NCBI GenBank assembly: GCA_002332795.1
Contig: DDBP01000155.1
Location: forward strand, 1 to 9,458
Length of the DNA stretch: 9,458 bases
Reading direction: 5' to 3'
DNA from: Anaerolineales bacterium UBA2029
GTDB taxonomy: Bacteria; Chloroflexota; Anaerolineae; Aggregatilineales; Aggregatilineaceae
Under the pieces are notes generated by a model, which was given only the letters and a program-made list of their open reading frames with translations, made no database searches and was not told the origin of the DNA. The position numbers and the translations under genes are program-made. Positions 1 to 6,498 of this stretch are shown here, one piece after another. The stretch's first letter is position 1, and each line of letters begins with the position of its first letter.

Positions 1-3
1 GAT

Positions 4-20
4 GGCTGTCCGCCCCTGAA
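4..20 (-). repeat. 17-nt repeat, left copy (inverted match to 5123-5139)
   Basis: Read on the minus strand this is TTCAGGGGCGGACAGCC, starting one base after the stop codon of the subtilisin-like peptidase gene. The identical 17 bases occur on the plus strand at 5123-5139, at the end of the terminator after the BMP gene. The copies are therefore inverted relative to each other and both sit at a gene 3' end. A 17-base identity within 9.5 kb is unlikely by chance. It may be a dispersed intergenic repeat or, less likely, one end of an element; only three flanking bases are visible on the left, and they show no target duplication. Confidence 0.6.
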
Positions 21-21
21 C

Positions 22-1107
22 TCAGGGTAGAAAGGGCAGCAGGTCCGGGCAATACTGCTGCGCGGCCTGTTGCAGGGCCAGATTGTTCCAGTTGCCATAG
101 GCCAGCGCCGGGCCGCCGTTCGCGTTCCGGCAATTGTTCGGCCCCACAGCGGACAGGTACAGAGCCAGCGTTGCGCTCAGACGGGGCGCGGCGAACGACG
201 TGCCCGAAACCGCTCCGCCGGGGCTGCCATACTCGCCCGGCATCATCACCTCGCCATAGTTCGAGATGCGCTTCTTCTTGCCCGGTCGCTCGACCTCGGC
301 GTCGAGCAGCGGCGCGTCCGACTTCTTGTCCCAGGCCGGGCTGGCATGAAAGCCCTGCCCCTTGCTGGCGCTGACACTCACCACCTGATTCCACGCCCCC
401 GGCCAGAAGGGGAAATCCAGGCCGAAGTTGCCCGCCGCTGCCACAGGAATGGCGCGGTTGCCCAGGCTGGCGAACAGCGTTTGCAGCGGATCGAGGTCTT
501 GCAAATTCTGTGCCCGTTGCGACATGGCCGGGAACACGGTGTCGTTGTAGAAGATGACGGCGCGCTGGAACAGGTTGCGGTAACGGTTCTCGTCTTTGCC
601 TTTGCGGGAGTCCAGCAACTGAGCTTCGTATTGCGCGAAGGCCTGCAGGTACTCGCACGGAATGATGGCGAAGCTCATGTTGATGACGTAAAAGTCCGCC
701 GGGTGCTCCTCGATAGCCGTGACGATGCGCTGCGCGGCGACGTCGGTAGACACGCCCTGGATATCTACCGGAGCCAGGGCGATGAAGTCGCTCGCGCCGA
801 GGTCGTCCAGCAACTGTTCGAGCTGCTGAGTGACCAAGTCACCGTGCGACTGCGTCAGGGGCGTCGCTGAGACGCCGCGCACCGCGTAGGCCTGCCCTTC
901 CAGGCTGATGGTGCAGGAGTCCGTCGCGCCGAACTGACCGGGGTCGAGCGTCGCCAGGTCAACGTCCCCAAAATCGTCAACGACCAGGATCACCACGCTG
1001 TAGTTGCCCTGGGCGCTCACCGGGCCAAAGCCCGTCACGGCCAGGGCGGCGCTGAGAGCGATCAACAACATCGTCCTGCACTGCGAAATAACCCTAACCC
1101 TGTTCAT
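22..1107 (-). CDS. Exported S8 subtilisin-like serine peptidase
   Basis: A 361-residue protein predicted to be a secreted serine endopeptidase of the subtilase (S8) family. Residues 1-32 form a Sec signal peptide: a basic start, a hydrophobic core around MLLIALSAALAV, and a probable cut after VSA before Gln33. The catalytic elements are in family order: Asp44/Asp45 in VVDDFG (Asp45 fits D-x-G), His88 in SHGD, the oxyanion Asn227 in AAAGNFG, and Ser304 in SGTSFAAP. The mature protein enters the catalytic domain almost at once, so there is no room for the usual I9 inhibitory propeptide. The His-to-Ser spacing of 216 residues exceeds that of subtilisin, with a charged insertion around residues 150-215. 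Four cysteines (65, 151, 326, 353) could form disulfides. The ATG is preceded by GAAGGGA. The gene lies 41 bp downstream of the STAND NTPase gene on the same strand and is probably cotranscribed. Substrate unknown. Confidence 0.9.
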   Translation of the reverse strand: MNRVRVISQCRTMLLIALSAALAVTGFGPVSAQGNYSVVILVVDDFGDVDLATLDPGQFGATDSCTISLEGQAYAVRGVSATPLTQSHGDLVTQQLEQLLDDLGASDFIALAPVDIQGVSTDVAAQRIVTAIEEHPADFYVINMSFAIIPCEYLQAFAQYEAQLLDSRKGKDENRYRNLFQRAVIFYNDTVFPAMSQRAQNLQDLDPLQTLFASLGNRAIPVAAAGNFGLDFPFWPGAWNQVVSVSASKGQGFHASPAWDKKSDAPLLDAEVERPGKKKRISNYGEVMMPGEYGSPGGAVSGTSFAAPRLSATLALYLSAVGPNNCRNANGGPALAYGNWNNLALQQAAQQYCPDLLPFLP

Positions 1108-1148
1108 CTCGCTTCCCTTCTACTCACTCGTCTGCCGTTTCCGATGGT

Positions 1149-3521
1149 CTATTCGATGGGATAACCGGCCTGGCTCATGGTCGCCTCGACTTCGTCCGCT
1201 TTGGTTTTCAGGCCACATTCGCGGAACAGGGTCAGCGCCTGCGAAAAACACTGCTGCGCCTGCGCGTCATGGCCCAGCCGGTGATAGTCTTCGCCCATGG
1301 ACTGCAACGCATAGGCCGTCCAGATGCGGTTGTCCAGGTCACGGGCGATCTGCAGCGCCTGCTGATGATGTTCGAGCGCCGCCTCGCACTGACCCAGGTC
1401 GTGCTCGGTCGAACCCAGATTCAGCAGGGCGTAGAATAGCGTCTCCGGATCGTTGATGCGCTGCGCCAGAGTCACTTCCTCGGCAAAATAGTCGCGGGCC
1501 GCGCCGAAGTCCCCCTGCGACTGCGCATGATACCCCTGATGCTCCAGCACAAAGCCCAGCAGGAAGCTGTCGTCGAGGGCCTTGGCGATCTCGTAGGCCG
1601 CCTGGAAATGGGCCGCGGCGCGATCGTCGCGCTGATCGGCCAGCACCTTGCCGACCGCGCATAACAGCAGCGCCTGACGATCCTGCCGCCCCAGTGCGCG
1701 CGCCAGGTCAAGCGCCTGCTGATAATGGTGCAGGGCCTGGGGCAGGTCACCGCGGTCGTAGAAGGCGTTGCCGCGCTTGCCCAGCAGATAGTGCCGCACC
1801 TCGTCGTGATCCGGCCCCAGGCGTGCCGCCGCCTCGATGGCCGCATCCAGCAGTTCCAGGAAATGTAGCGTATGTCCCCGCGCCGTCAGGTACGGCCCAG
1901 ACAGCGCCTGCATGATGGCGATCAGCGCATCGGGCTGATGGTGCTGGCGCGCGGCGTCGGCGGCCCCCAGCAGATTGTTGATTTCGGCATCCAGGGCGGT
2001 CAGGTCGCCCTCGTGCTCGACGGCATAGGCGCGACACGCTTCGATCACCGCCAGCGGATCAGCACCGCGTCCGGTCAGCACGGCCCTGGCGTAGCTATGC
2101 GCCAGATCGTGTACCCGATAGCAGGCGAAGTCAGCCGCCGACTCCGGCAACCGGTCGGCCAACCCGCGCCGCCCCAGCGTGATGAGCGCCTCGCGGACGC
2201 TGTCTTCGTCGCGCCCCATGTAGCGCGCCAGCAGGGCAGAAGTCGCCTGAGGAGCGAACAGCGCACCAAACGCCAGAAAAACTTCGCGGGTCGGTTCGTC
2301 CAGGGCGTAGAGGCTGGCGGTCAACAGTTCGCTGATGCTGGTGCGGCCTTCCTCGGCGAAGTCCTCCGGCATGGCCAGGGCGTGCGGAGCCGCAGCGATG
2401 CGCCGCAGCAGATCGGCGGGGCGAATGCGATCCACCTTCAACGTCTTGCCGGCGATTTCCAGCGCGAAGGGATGATACCCTACCTGACGGCACAACTCGC
2501 GGGCCGCGTCGTCATCACAGGGCTGACCCGCGTGCTGACTCAGCAGGTGCAGGGCGTCGCCCGCCTCCAGCTTGCCGACCTCGATGATGTGATCCAGGGC
2601 GTAGCGTTGCCGGGCCGTGACCAGCACCGGCACCTGACGCGGTACGGCCTTGAGCACCTGACTGAGCGCGGTTCCATCCCACACGTCGTCCAGCACGATC
2701 AGTGATATCTGAGCGTCGGTCAATAGCCGGCGCAGGGCCTTGGCTTTCTCTGCGCCGGTGACGGTGGTCACTGCCTGCGCGTTGTCCAGCGGACGGGCGA
2801 GCGCTTCCAGCATGGTGTCGGCGTCTTCGCTACCGGCGCGCAGCCACAGCACCTTGCCGCGATCCTCGTCCAGCCAGGCGGCGGTCGCCGCGGCAGCCAG
2901 CGCCGATTTGCCCATGCCGCCGAACCCCTGCAACAACACGCGCGCGCCCCCTTCCAGCAACGACCGCAGCTCGGCCAGCAGCGCGTCGCGCCCGACCAGG
3001 CGGGGCGGCAAATCGGGCAGATCGTCGCTGACTTCGGCCAGCGTCGCGGCAGTGTCGCCGGGACGCCGTAGCAGGCGGTCGCGCAGCCAGACCTCGATGG
3101 ATTTCCTGACCTGCTGACACAAGTCCTCGACCGTGGTGAACCATTTGGGCGTGATGCCGGAGATGACGTTGCTCTGCGCGTCGAGGAAGGCCTGCAGGCG
3201 AGGATCGCGGCGCTCGGCGGCCACATTCTTGACGTAGATATGCCGATCAATGCCCCATTCCGTCGCCCGCTCGAACTCGTCCAGCGTCCATTCGCCCAGT
3301 TCGTTCCAGAACAGACCGATGTAGAGCGCCGAGCGCTTGAGCGCGTCCAGGTAGACCTGGCGGATCGAGCGATCGGCTGCCGGAGCGTCTTCCTCGAACA
3401 CCCAGGCCTGCAGCGTCACCACGTCGTTGCTCAGCGCGGGGATCAGCTCGCGCAGCGCCTGTCGCTCGGCGGCGAGTTCCTGCATCTTGGAGCTGACGAA
3501 CACATACAGGGGCGCGGTCAT
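1149..3521 (-). CDS. STAND NTPase: DUF4062, NB-ARC and TPR repeats
   Basis: A 790-residue multidomain signalling ATPase, predicted cytoplasmic. Residues about 3-110 match DUF4062, with the opening VFVSSKMQELAAERQ and a later ALYIGLFWNELG. The NB-ARC domain follows: a VGRDALL linker near 176, P-loop GFGGMGKS at 199-206, Walker B LIVLDDVW at 274-281, VLVTAR at 299-304, a GLPL-like GYHPFAL at 348-354, and an MHD-like VHD at 470-472. Residues about 576-770 hold five TPR units spaced roughly 39 apart, each with a G-x-A or G-x-x-x pattern and a closing A-x-x-x-F/Y-x-x-A helix. In STAND proteins the repeats generally sense a ligand or partner, the NTPase acts as an oligomerisation switch, and the N-terminus carries the output. 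The ATG at 3521 is preferred because DUF4062 begins right there and GGAA lies 8 bp upstream; a GTG at 3539 would add six residues without a ribosome site. Likely role: regulation or conflict/defence; not proven. Confidence 0.88.
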   Translation of the reverse strand: MTAPLYVFVSSKMQELAAERQALRELIPALSNDVVTLQAWVFEEDAPAADRSIRQVYLDALKRSALYIGLFWNELGEWTLDEFERATEWGIDRHIYVKNVAAERRDPRLQAFLDAQSNVISGITPKWFTTVEDLCQQVRKSIEVWLRDRLLRRPGDTAATLAEVSDDLPDLPPRLVGRDALLAELRSLLEGGARVLLQGFGGMGKSALAAAATAAWLDEDRGKVLWLRAGSEDADTMLEALARPLDNAQAVTTVTGAEKAKALRRLLTDAQISLIVLDDVWDGTALSQVLKAVPRQVPVLVTARQRYALDHIIEVGKLEAGDALHLLSQHAGQPCDDDAARELCRQVGYHPFALEIAGKTLKVDRIRPADLLRRIAAAPHALAMPEDFAEEGRTSISELLTASLYALDEPTREVFLAFGALFAPQATSALLARYMGRDEDSVREALITLGRRGLADRLPESAADFACYRVHDLAHSYARAVLTGRGADPLAVIEACRAYAVEHEGDLTALDAEINNLLGAADAARQHHQPDALIAIMQALSGPYLTARGHTLHFLELLDAAIEAAARLGPDHDEVRHYLLGKRGNAFYDRGDLPQALHHYQQALDLARALGRQDRQALLLCAVGKVLADQRDDRAAAHFQAAYEIAKALDDSFLLGFVLEHQGYHAQSQGDFGAARDYFAEEVTLAQRINDPETLFYALLNLGSTEHDLGQCEAALEHHQQALQIARDLDNRIWTAYALQSMGEDYHRLGHDAQAQQCFSQALTLFRECGLKTKADEVEATMSQAGYPIE

Positions 3522-3816
3522 AGGGCAGGTTCCGGGCACACGAGCAGAGTCGGATGGGCGCTGGTCACGGGATAATACTCTGTTTTCAAGAAAACTATAC
3601 TATGAATTGCGCCCTTCTGCCCGATGCTGAAAGAACAGGGATTGTGGTGGAGAGGCGCAGGCAAAGGTTGGCCGACTTCTTTTGTGCAGATCGGCTATGT
3701 GCAAAACTGCAGAGCGATACAGTTGCGCCGCCCCGTTTTTCCACTAAACTGAGGATAGAGCGGTCCTGCTGCGGCAGGGCAACTTCCGTCAACTGATGTT
3801 TTCGAGGAGTGAGCGT
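3522..3816. other. Divergent intergenic region, STAND gene / BMP gene
   Basis: This 295-bp gap separates two diverging genes and must hold both promoters. I find no gene in it. The A+T-rich core at 3571-3607 contains a 14-bp palindrome and hexamers such as TATACT (3596-3601, plus) and TATTAT (3577-3572, minus), but neither has a good -35 at normal distance. For the BMP gene the best pair is TTGCGC (3723-3728) and TAAACT (3745-3750), with a 16-bp spacer; this is weak, since only three of six -35 bases match. TGTGCA occurs twice 15 bp apart at 3683-3688 and 3698-3703. Confidence 0.4.
3582..3595. promoter_or_regulatory. Palindrome GTTTTC-AA-GAAAAC, candidate operator
   Basis: Two perfect 6-bp arms separated by two bases lie in the most A+T-rich part of the divergent region, directly before TATACT on the plus strand. 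The size and symmetry suit a dimeric repressor, and the site lies close to where the STAND gene promoter should be (about 60 bp before its ATG). No regulator gene for it is visible next door; the LacI gene at 5298-6326 is one candidate, but its other candidate sites look different. It could also be a chance A/T-rich symmetry. Confidence 0.35.
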
Positions 3817-5064
3817 ATGTTCAAAAAACTGGCAGTTCTGGCAGTCCTGGTAGCGTTGGTGGCGGGCGGGGTCATCTCGGCAGCGCCGCGCGCCGTCGCG
3901 CAAGACGAGATCGTCTTCGGCGTGATCCTTGTCGGTCCCAAAGATGATCGCGGCTGGAGCCAGGCGCACTACACCGCCGGGCAATATGTGGAGGCCAATC
4001 TGCCCGGCGCGAAGATGATCGCCCTGGAAAGCCTGAATGCGGCAGCCCGCCCGGAGACCACGCTCGACCAGGTCGTGGAAGACATGGTCAACCAGGGAGC
4101 CAAGATCATCTTCACCACCTCGGCGGACTTCGAGGTAGATACCAGCATTGTAGCTGAGTTCTATCCGGATGTGGCCTTCATCAACATCTCCGGCGACGAT
4201 GCGCTGTGGGGCATTGCGCCGGCGAATGTGGGCAACATTATGGGGCAGATGGAATACGGCAAGATGATCGCCGGTTGCGCCGCCGCCCTGAAGACCGAAA
4301 CGGGCAAGATCGGCTACGTCGGCCCGCTGATCGATCCGGAGACGATCCGCCTGACCAACTCGGTCTATCTGGGCGCGCGCTATTGCTACGAGAAGTATCG
4401 CGGCCTGGACCCCGATACGCTGGACTTCGCCGTCACCTGGATCGGCTTCTGGTTCAACATCCCTGGTGTGACGCTCGACCCGACCGAGGTTGCCAATGCC
4501 TTCCTGGATGAGGGGCGCGATGTGCTGATCTCCGGCATTGACACCACCGAGGCGATCGTGGTGGCCAAGCAGCGTGCCGCGGAAGGGGCCAGGGTGTGGG
4601 CGATCCCCTATGACTACGAAGGCGCATGCGAAGAAGCCCCCGACATCTGCCTGGGCGTGCCCTACTTCAACTGGGGGCCGGCCTACCTGAAGGCGGTCAA
4701 GGCCGTGCAGGAAGGCACCTGGCAGCCTTCGTGGGACTGGAACGGCCCGGACTGGTCGGACATCAACAATCCCGACACGACGGCGGTGGGCTATATCTAT
4801 GGCAATGGCCTGACTGACGAGGAAAAGGCCACCCTGGATGAGTTCATCGCCGGGCTGGCCGCCGGTGCGCAGGGCCAGGAGGGCGGCATCAACCTGTGGG
4901 TTGGCCCGCTCACTTTCCAGGACGGCTCGGTCTTCCTGGAAGAGGGCGAAGTCGCCACACCCAAGCAAATCTGGTTCCAGGCCCGCAACGCCGAAGAGGC
5001 TACCTCGCCCGACGAAGTGACGCCGCCGCAGTTGCTGGCCGGTGTCAAGGGTACCAGCCAGTAA
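3817..5064 (+). CDS. BMP-family ABC transporter substrate-binding protein
   Basis: A 415-residue exported binding protein of the Bmp/Med/PnrA family (type 1 periplasmic-binding fold). Family members that have been studied bind nucleosides or related small molecules and deliver them to an ABC importer; the ligand here is unknown. Residues 1-29 are a Sec signal peptide (MFKKLAVLAVLVALV, probable cut after AVA before Gln29) with no lipobox Cys. The mature domain starts with EIVFGVILVG and the family signature GPKDDRGWSQAHYTAG at 40-55, then IIFTTS at 98-102, FINISGDD at 121-128, and GKIGYVGP at 163-170. The ATG at 3817 is chosen because GAGGAG lies 7 bp before it and the signal peptide begins there; an in-frame ATG at 3796 would add seven residues and overlap that ribosome site. 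A strong terminator follows, and no permease or ATPase gene is adjacent, so partners must be encoded elsewhere. Confidence 0.92.
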   Translation: MFKKLAVLAVLVALVAGGVISAAPRAVAQDEIVFGVILVGPKDDRGWSQAHYTAGQYVEANLPGAKMIALESLNAAARPETTLDQVVEDMVNQGAKIIFTTSADFEVDTSIVAEFYPDVAFINISGDDALWGIAPANVGNIMGQMEYGKMIAGCAAALKTETGKIGYVGPLIDPETIRLTNSVYLGARYCYEKYRGLDPDTLDFAVTWIGFWFNIPGVTLDPTEVANAFLDEGRDVLISGIDTTEAIVVAKQRAAEGARVWAIPYDYEGACEEAPDICLGVPYFNWGPAYLKAVKAVQEGTWQPSWDWNGPDWSDINNPDTTAVGYIYGNGLTDEEKATLDEFIAGLAAGAQGQEGGINLWVGPLTFQDGSVFLEEGEVATPKQIWFQARNAEEATSPDEVTPPQLLAGVKGTSQ

Positions 5065-5086
5065 TCCGCTGCGTTCGTTGATCTGG

Positions 5087-5124
5087 GGGAGAGGGGCACA
5101 CGAAACCCCTCTCCCTTTGTTTTT
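5087..5124 (+). terminator. Rho-independent terminator of the BMP gene
   Basis: GGGAGAGGGG (5087-5096) pairs perfectly with CCCCTCTCCC (5106-5115) around a 9-nt loop, and TTTGTTTTT follows at once. It begins 22 bp after the BMP stop codon and implies that this gene ends its transcript. It is a one-directional terminator: the minus-strand side has only a short A run in the loop (GAAAC) and no T-tract. Confidence 0.93.
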
Positions 5125-5139
5125 CAGGGGCGGACAGCC
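5123..5139 (+). repeat. 17-nt repeat, right copy (inverted match to 4-20)
   Basis: TTCAGGGGCGGACAGCC starts inside the last Ts of the BMP terminator and is identical to the minus strand of 4-20. Together the copies read GGCTGTCCGCCCCTGAA ... TTCAGGGGCGGACAGCC, as terminal inverted repeats would, with the peptidase, STAND and BMP genes between them. Bases beyond the match (GTT here, GAT at 1-3) do not suggest a target-site duplication. Confidence 0.6.
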
Positions 5140-5178
5140 GTTGAGCGCCTCTCGAACAGGAAGCTGCCCTTAACTTCG

Positions 5179-5231
5179 CCTCACCCCCGCCCGGCGCTGA
5201 CGAGCCGAACGCAGCGAGGCTGAGGGTGAGG
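5179..5231. repeat. Palindromic intergenic element between convergent genes
   Basis: CCTCACCC (5179-5186) is the exact reverse complement of GGGTGAGG (5224-5231). Within it CGCTG (5195-5199) pairs with CAGCG (5212-5216), extended by CG/CG (5201-5202 with 5210-5211) across a single bulged base, giving a nested hairpin with a 7-nt loop AGCCGAA. It lies between the 3' ends of the BMP and LacI genes, 67 bp past the LacI stop. It resembles the extragenic palindromes that recur in many bacterial genomes, and could help end or stabilise the LacI transcript, although no T-tract follows it. The rest of 5065-5297 holds the BMP terminator and no gene. Confidence 0.55.
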
Positions 5232-5297
5232 TCAACCAGGCGAGCCAGCCTTAACGCTTGCTCTGCCGAAGGGCGAGATCAGCCATCAGCCGGAGGC

Positions 5298-6326
5298 TTA
5301 CGAGGACACCGCCCCGCAACTGGCGCGGATCACCAGGTTGCCCGCGACCGTCACGGAGGGCACAGAGCGCGCCTTGCGGCGTAGCAGCCGGTTGATCAGC
5401 AGGTGCGCGGCTTTCTGCCCCATCTGATTGAGCGGATAGGCGAAGGAAGTCAGCGGCGGGGTGAGTGCCTCGGCCAGGTAGCGGTCGTCGTATCCCACGA
5501 TCGCCAGATCGTGCGGCACGCGCAGCCCCCGACTGACCGCCGCCTGAATGCAGCCTGCCGCCATCAGATCGTTCGCCACGAAGATGGCGTCAATTTCTGG
5601 ATGGCGGTTGAGCAGTTGATGCGTGGCCTCCGTGCCGCTGCAGATTTCCCAGTCCCCAAATTCAACCAGCGACGGATCGTAGGGAAAACCGTAGTCTTCC
5701 AGGGCCTTCTTGTAGCCCTTCAGACGCTCGGCTGCCGAAGCCCAGTGTTCGGGGCCGCTGATGTGCGCCACCTTGCGATACCCCAGGTCCAGCAGGTGCC
5801 GGGTCGCATCGTATCCGCCGCGGATGTTATCTATGCCCACGCAGTTGTGCTCCACCATGGGTTGACGCAACTGCACGAAGATCATGGGGGGGTAGGCTTC
5901 GTCGTTCAGGTAGATCGCCGGGTCGCTCCAGCTATCCACGAAGATCAGCCCATCCACCTGGTGCTGCTGAAACTGCTCCAGCACCCGTTTTTCCAGGTCG
6001 GGATTCTGTTCGGTATCGCCGATGAGCAGGCCATACCCGCGTTCGGTGGCGATCTCGTGAATGCCGCGGGTGATGCGCAACGACAGCTCGTCGGTGAGGA
6101 AGCTGAGCACCACGCCGATGGTCATGGTGCGATTCGTGCGCAGTGCTCTGGCCATCATGCTGGGCACATAGCCCAGCTCTTGGGCGGCCTGTAGCACTCG
6201 CTGGCGCGTTTCTGGCCGGAAGTTGCTGGCCCCGTTTTCCAGGCCACTCAGAATCTGGGAAACGGCGGTCTGCGAGACACCAGCCAGCCGGGCAACATCC
6301 GCCTGTGTAGCGCGTTTCCTGGTCAT
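5298..6326 (-). CDS. LacI-family transcriptional regulator
   Basis: A 342-residue DNA-binding regulator with the normal LacI length and layout. The N-terminal helix-turn-helix is at about 7-26 (TQADVARLAGVSQTAVSQIL), followed by the hinge region to about 65 (LGYVPSMMARALRT). A periplasmic-binding-like effector domain runs from MTIGVV (68) to the end, with the family blocks SAAERLKGYKKAL (197-209), DAIFVANDLMAAG (246-258), DLAIVGYDD (273-281) and PLTSFAYPLNQMG (291-303). Such proteins usually repress until a sugar or derivative binds. It diverges from the GH51/sugar-binding operon, so its likely ligand is L-arabinose or an arabinose-containing oligosaccharide; this is inferred from position only. 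A promoter with perfect hexamers lies upstream. The ATG at 6326 gives the complete HTH domain; the upstream AAGGG is 11 bp away, a weak ribosome site. Confidence 0.93.
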   Translation of the reverse strand: MTRKRATQADVARLAGVSQTAVSQILSGLENGASNFRPETRQRVLQAAQELGYVPSMMARALRTNRTMTIGVVLSFLTDELSLRITRGIHEIATERGYGLLIGDTEQNPDLEKRVLEQFQQHQVDGLIFVDSWSDPAIYLNDEAYPPMIFVQLRQPMVEHNCVGIDNIRGGYDATRHLLDLGYRKVAHISGPEHWASAAERLKGYKKALEDYGFPYDPSLVEFGDWEICSGTEATHQLLNRHPEIDAIFVANDLMAAGCIQAAVSRGLRVPHDLAIVGYDDRYLAEALTPPLTSFAYPLNQMGQKAAHLLINRLLRRKARSVPSVTVAGNLVIRASCGAVSS

Positions 6327-6372
6327 TGATACAGCCGCCCTTCATCTCCGCTGACGGAATCGGGTTTTTCGT

Positions 6373-6403
6373 ATTATAGATGCTTCTGGTCAGGCTTTGT
6401 CAA
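6373..6403 (-). promoter_or_regulatory. Promoter of the LacI-family gene
   Basis: On the minus strand TTGACA (6403-6398) and TATAAT (6378-6373) both match the sigma-70 consensus exactly. The spacer is 19 bp, longer than the usual 17, which may hold the promoter down or make it dependent on supercoiling. Transcription would begin near 6366, leaving about 40 nt of leader before the ATG. The -35 is 37 bp from the -35 of the opposing GH51 promoter, so one bound regulator could affect both. Confidence 0.65.
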
Positions 6404-6439
6404 GTGCGAAAGCTCACCGCGCAACAGGCCCTGCCCCGC

Positions 6440-6468
6440 TTGACTCTGTCAGAAAACCATGCTAGAGT
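6440..6468 (+). promoter_or_regulatory. Promoter of the GH51 / sugar-binding operon
   Basis: TTGACT (6440-6445) and TAGAGT (6463-6468) are separated by 17 bp: five of six and four of six matches to the sigma-70 consensus. Transcription would begin around 6474-6476, inside the inverted repeat listed next, where a LacI-type repressor would block it. This implies an untranslated leader of about 370 nt before the GH51 start at 6847. Confidence 0.55.
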
Positions 6469-6471
6469 GTG

Positions 6472-6498
6472 ATTGAAGTCAATTGTTACGTAGTAATA
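6472..6498. promoter_or_regulatory. Candidate LacI-type operator at the GH51 start point
   Basis: Two adjoining symmetric motifs cover the predicted start of transcription: ATTGA-AG-TCAAT (6472-6483, perfect 5-bp arms) and an imperfect repeat TTGTTAC...GTAATAA centred on 6490 (6482-6498, arms TTAC/GTAA). A position just after the -10 is the classic repressor site. The LacI gene is the neighbour. Neither motif has the common central CG of many LacI-family operators in perfect symmetry, so assignment to this regulator is tentative. Confidence 0.4.

Noticed and set aside
1872..2705. 277-codon plus-strand frame inside the STAND gene
   Set aside because: It lies opposite the NB-ARC domain and its C-terminal extension, has no convincing ribosome site and no recognisable motif.
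3572..3601. Overlapping -10-like hexamers TATTAT (minus) and TATACT (plus)
   Set aside because: Neither has a recognisable -35 at 16-18 bp, so I did not list them as promoters, only as part of the A+T-rich intergenic core.
3595..4968. Long open frame on the minus strand opposite the BMP gene (457 codons)
   Set aside because: It is antisense to a gene with an unmistakable family signature and signal peptide. Its translation is rich in His, Arg, Gly and Val with no recognisable domain, as expected from a G+C-rich shadow.
4..5139. Calling the bracketed block a transposon
   Set aside because: There is no transposase or integrase, no target duplication can be seen, and the right copy overlaps a terminator T-tract. 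The repeats are reported, but the mobile-element label is not supported.
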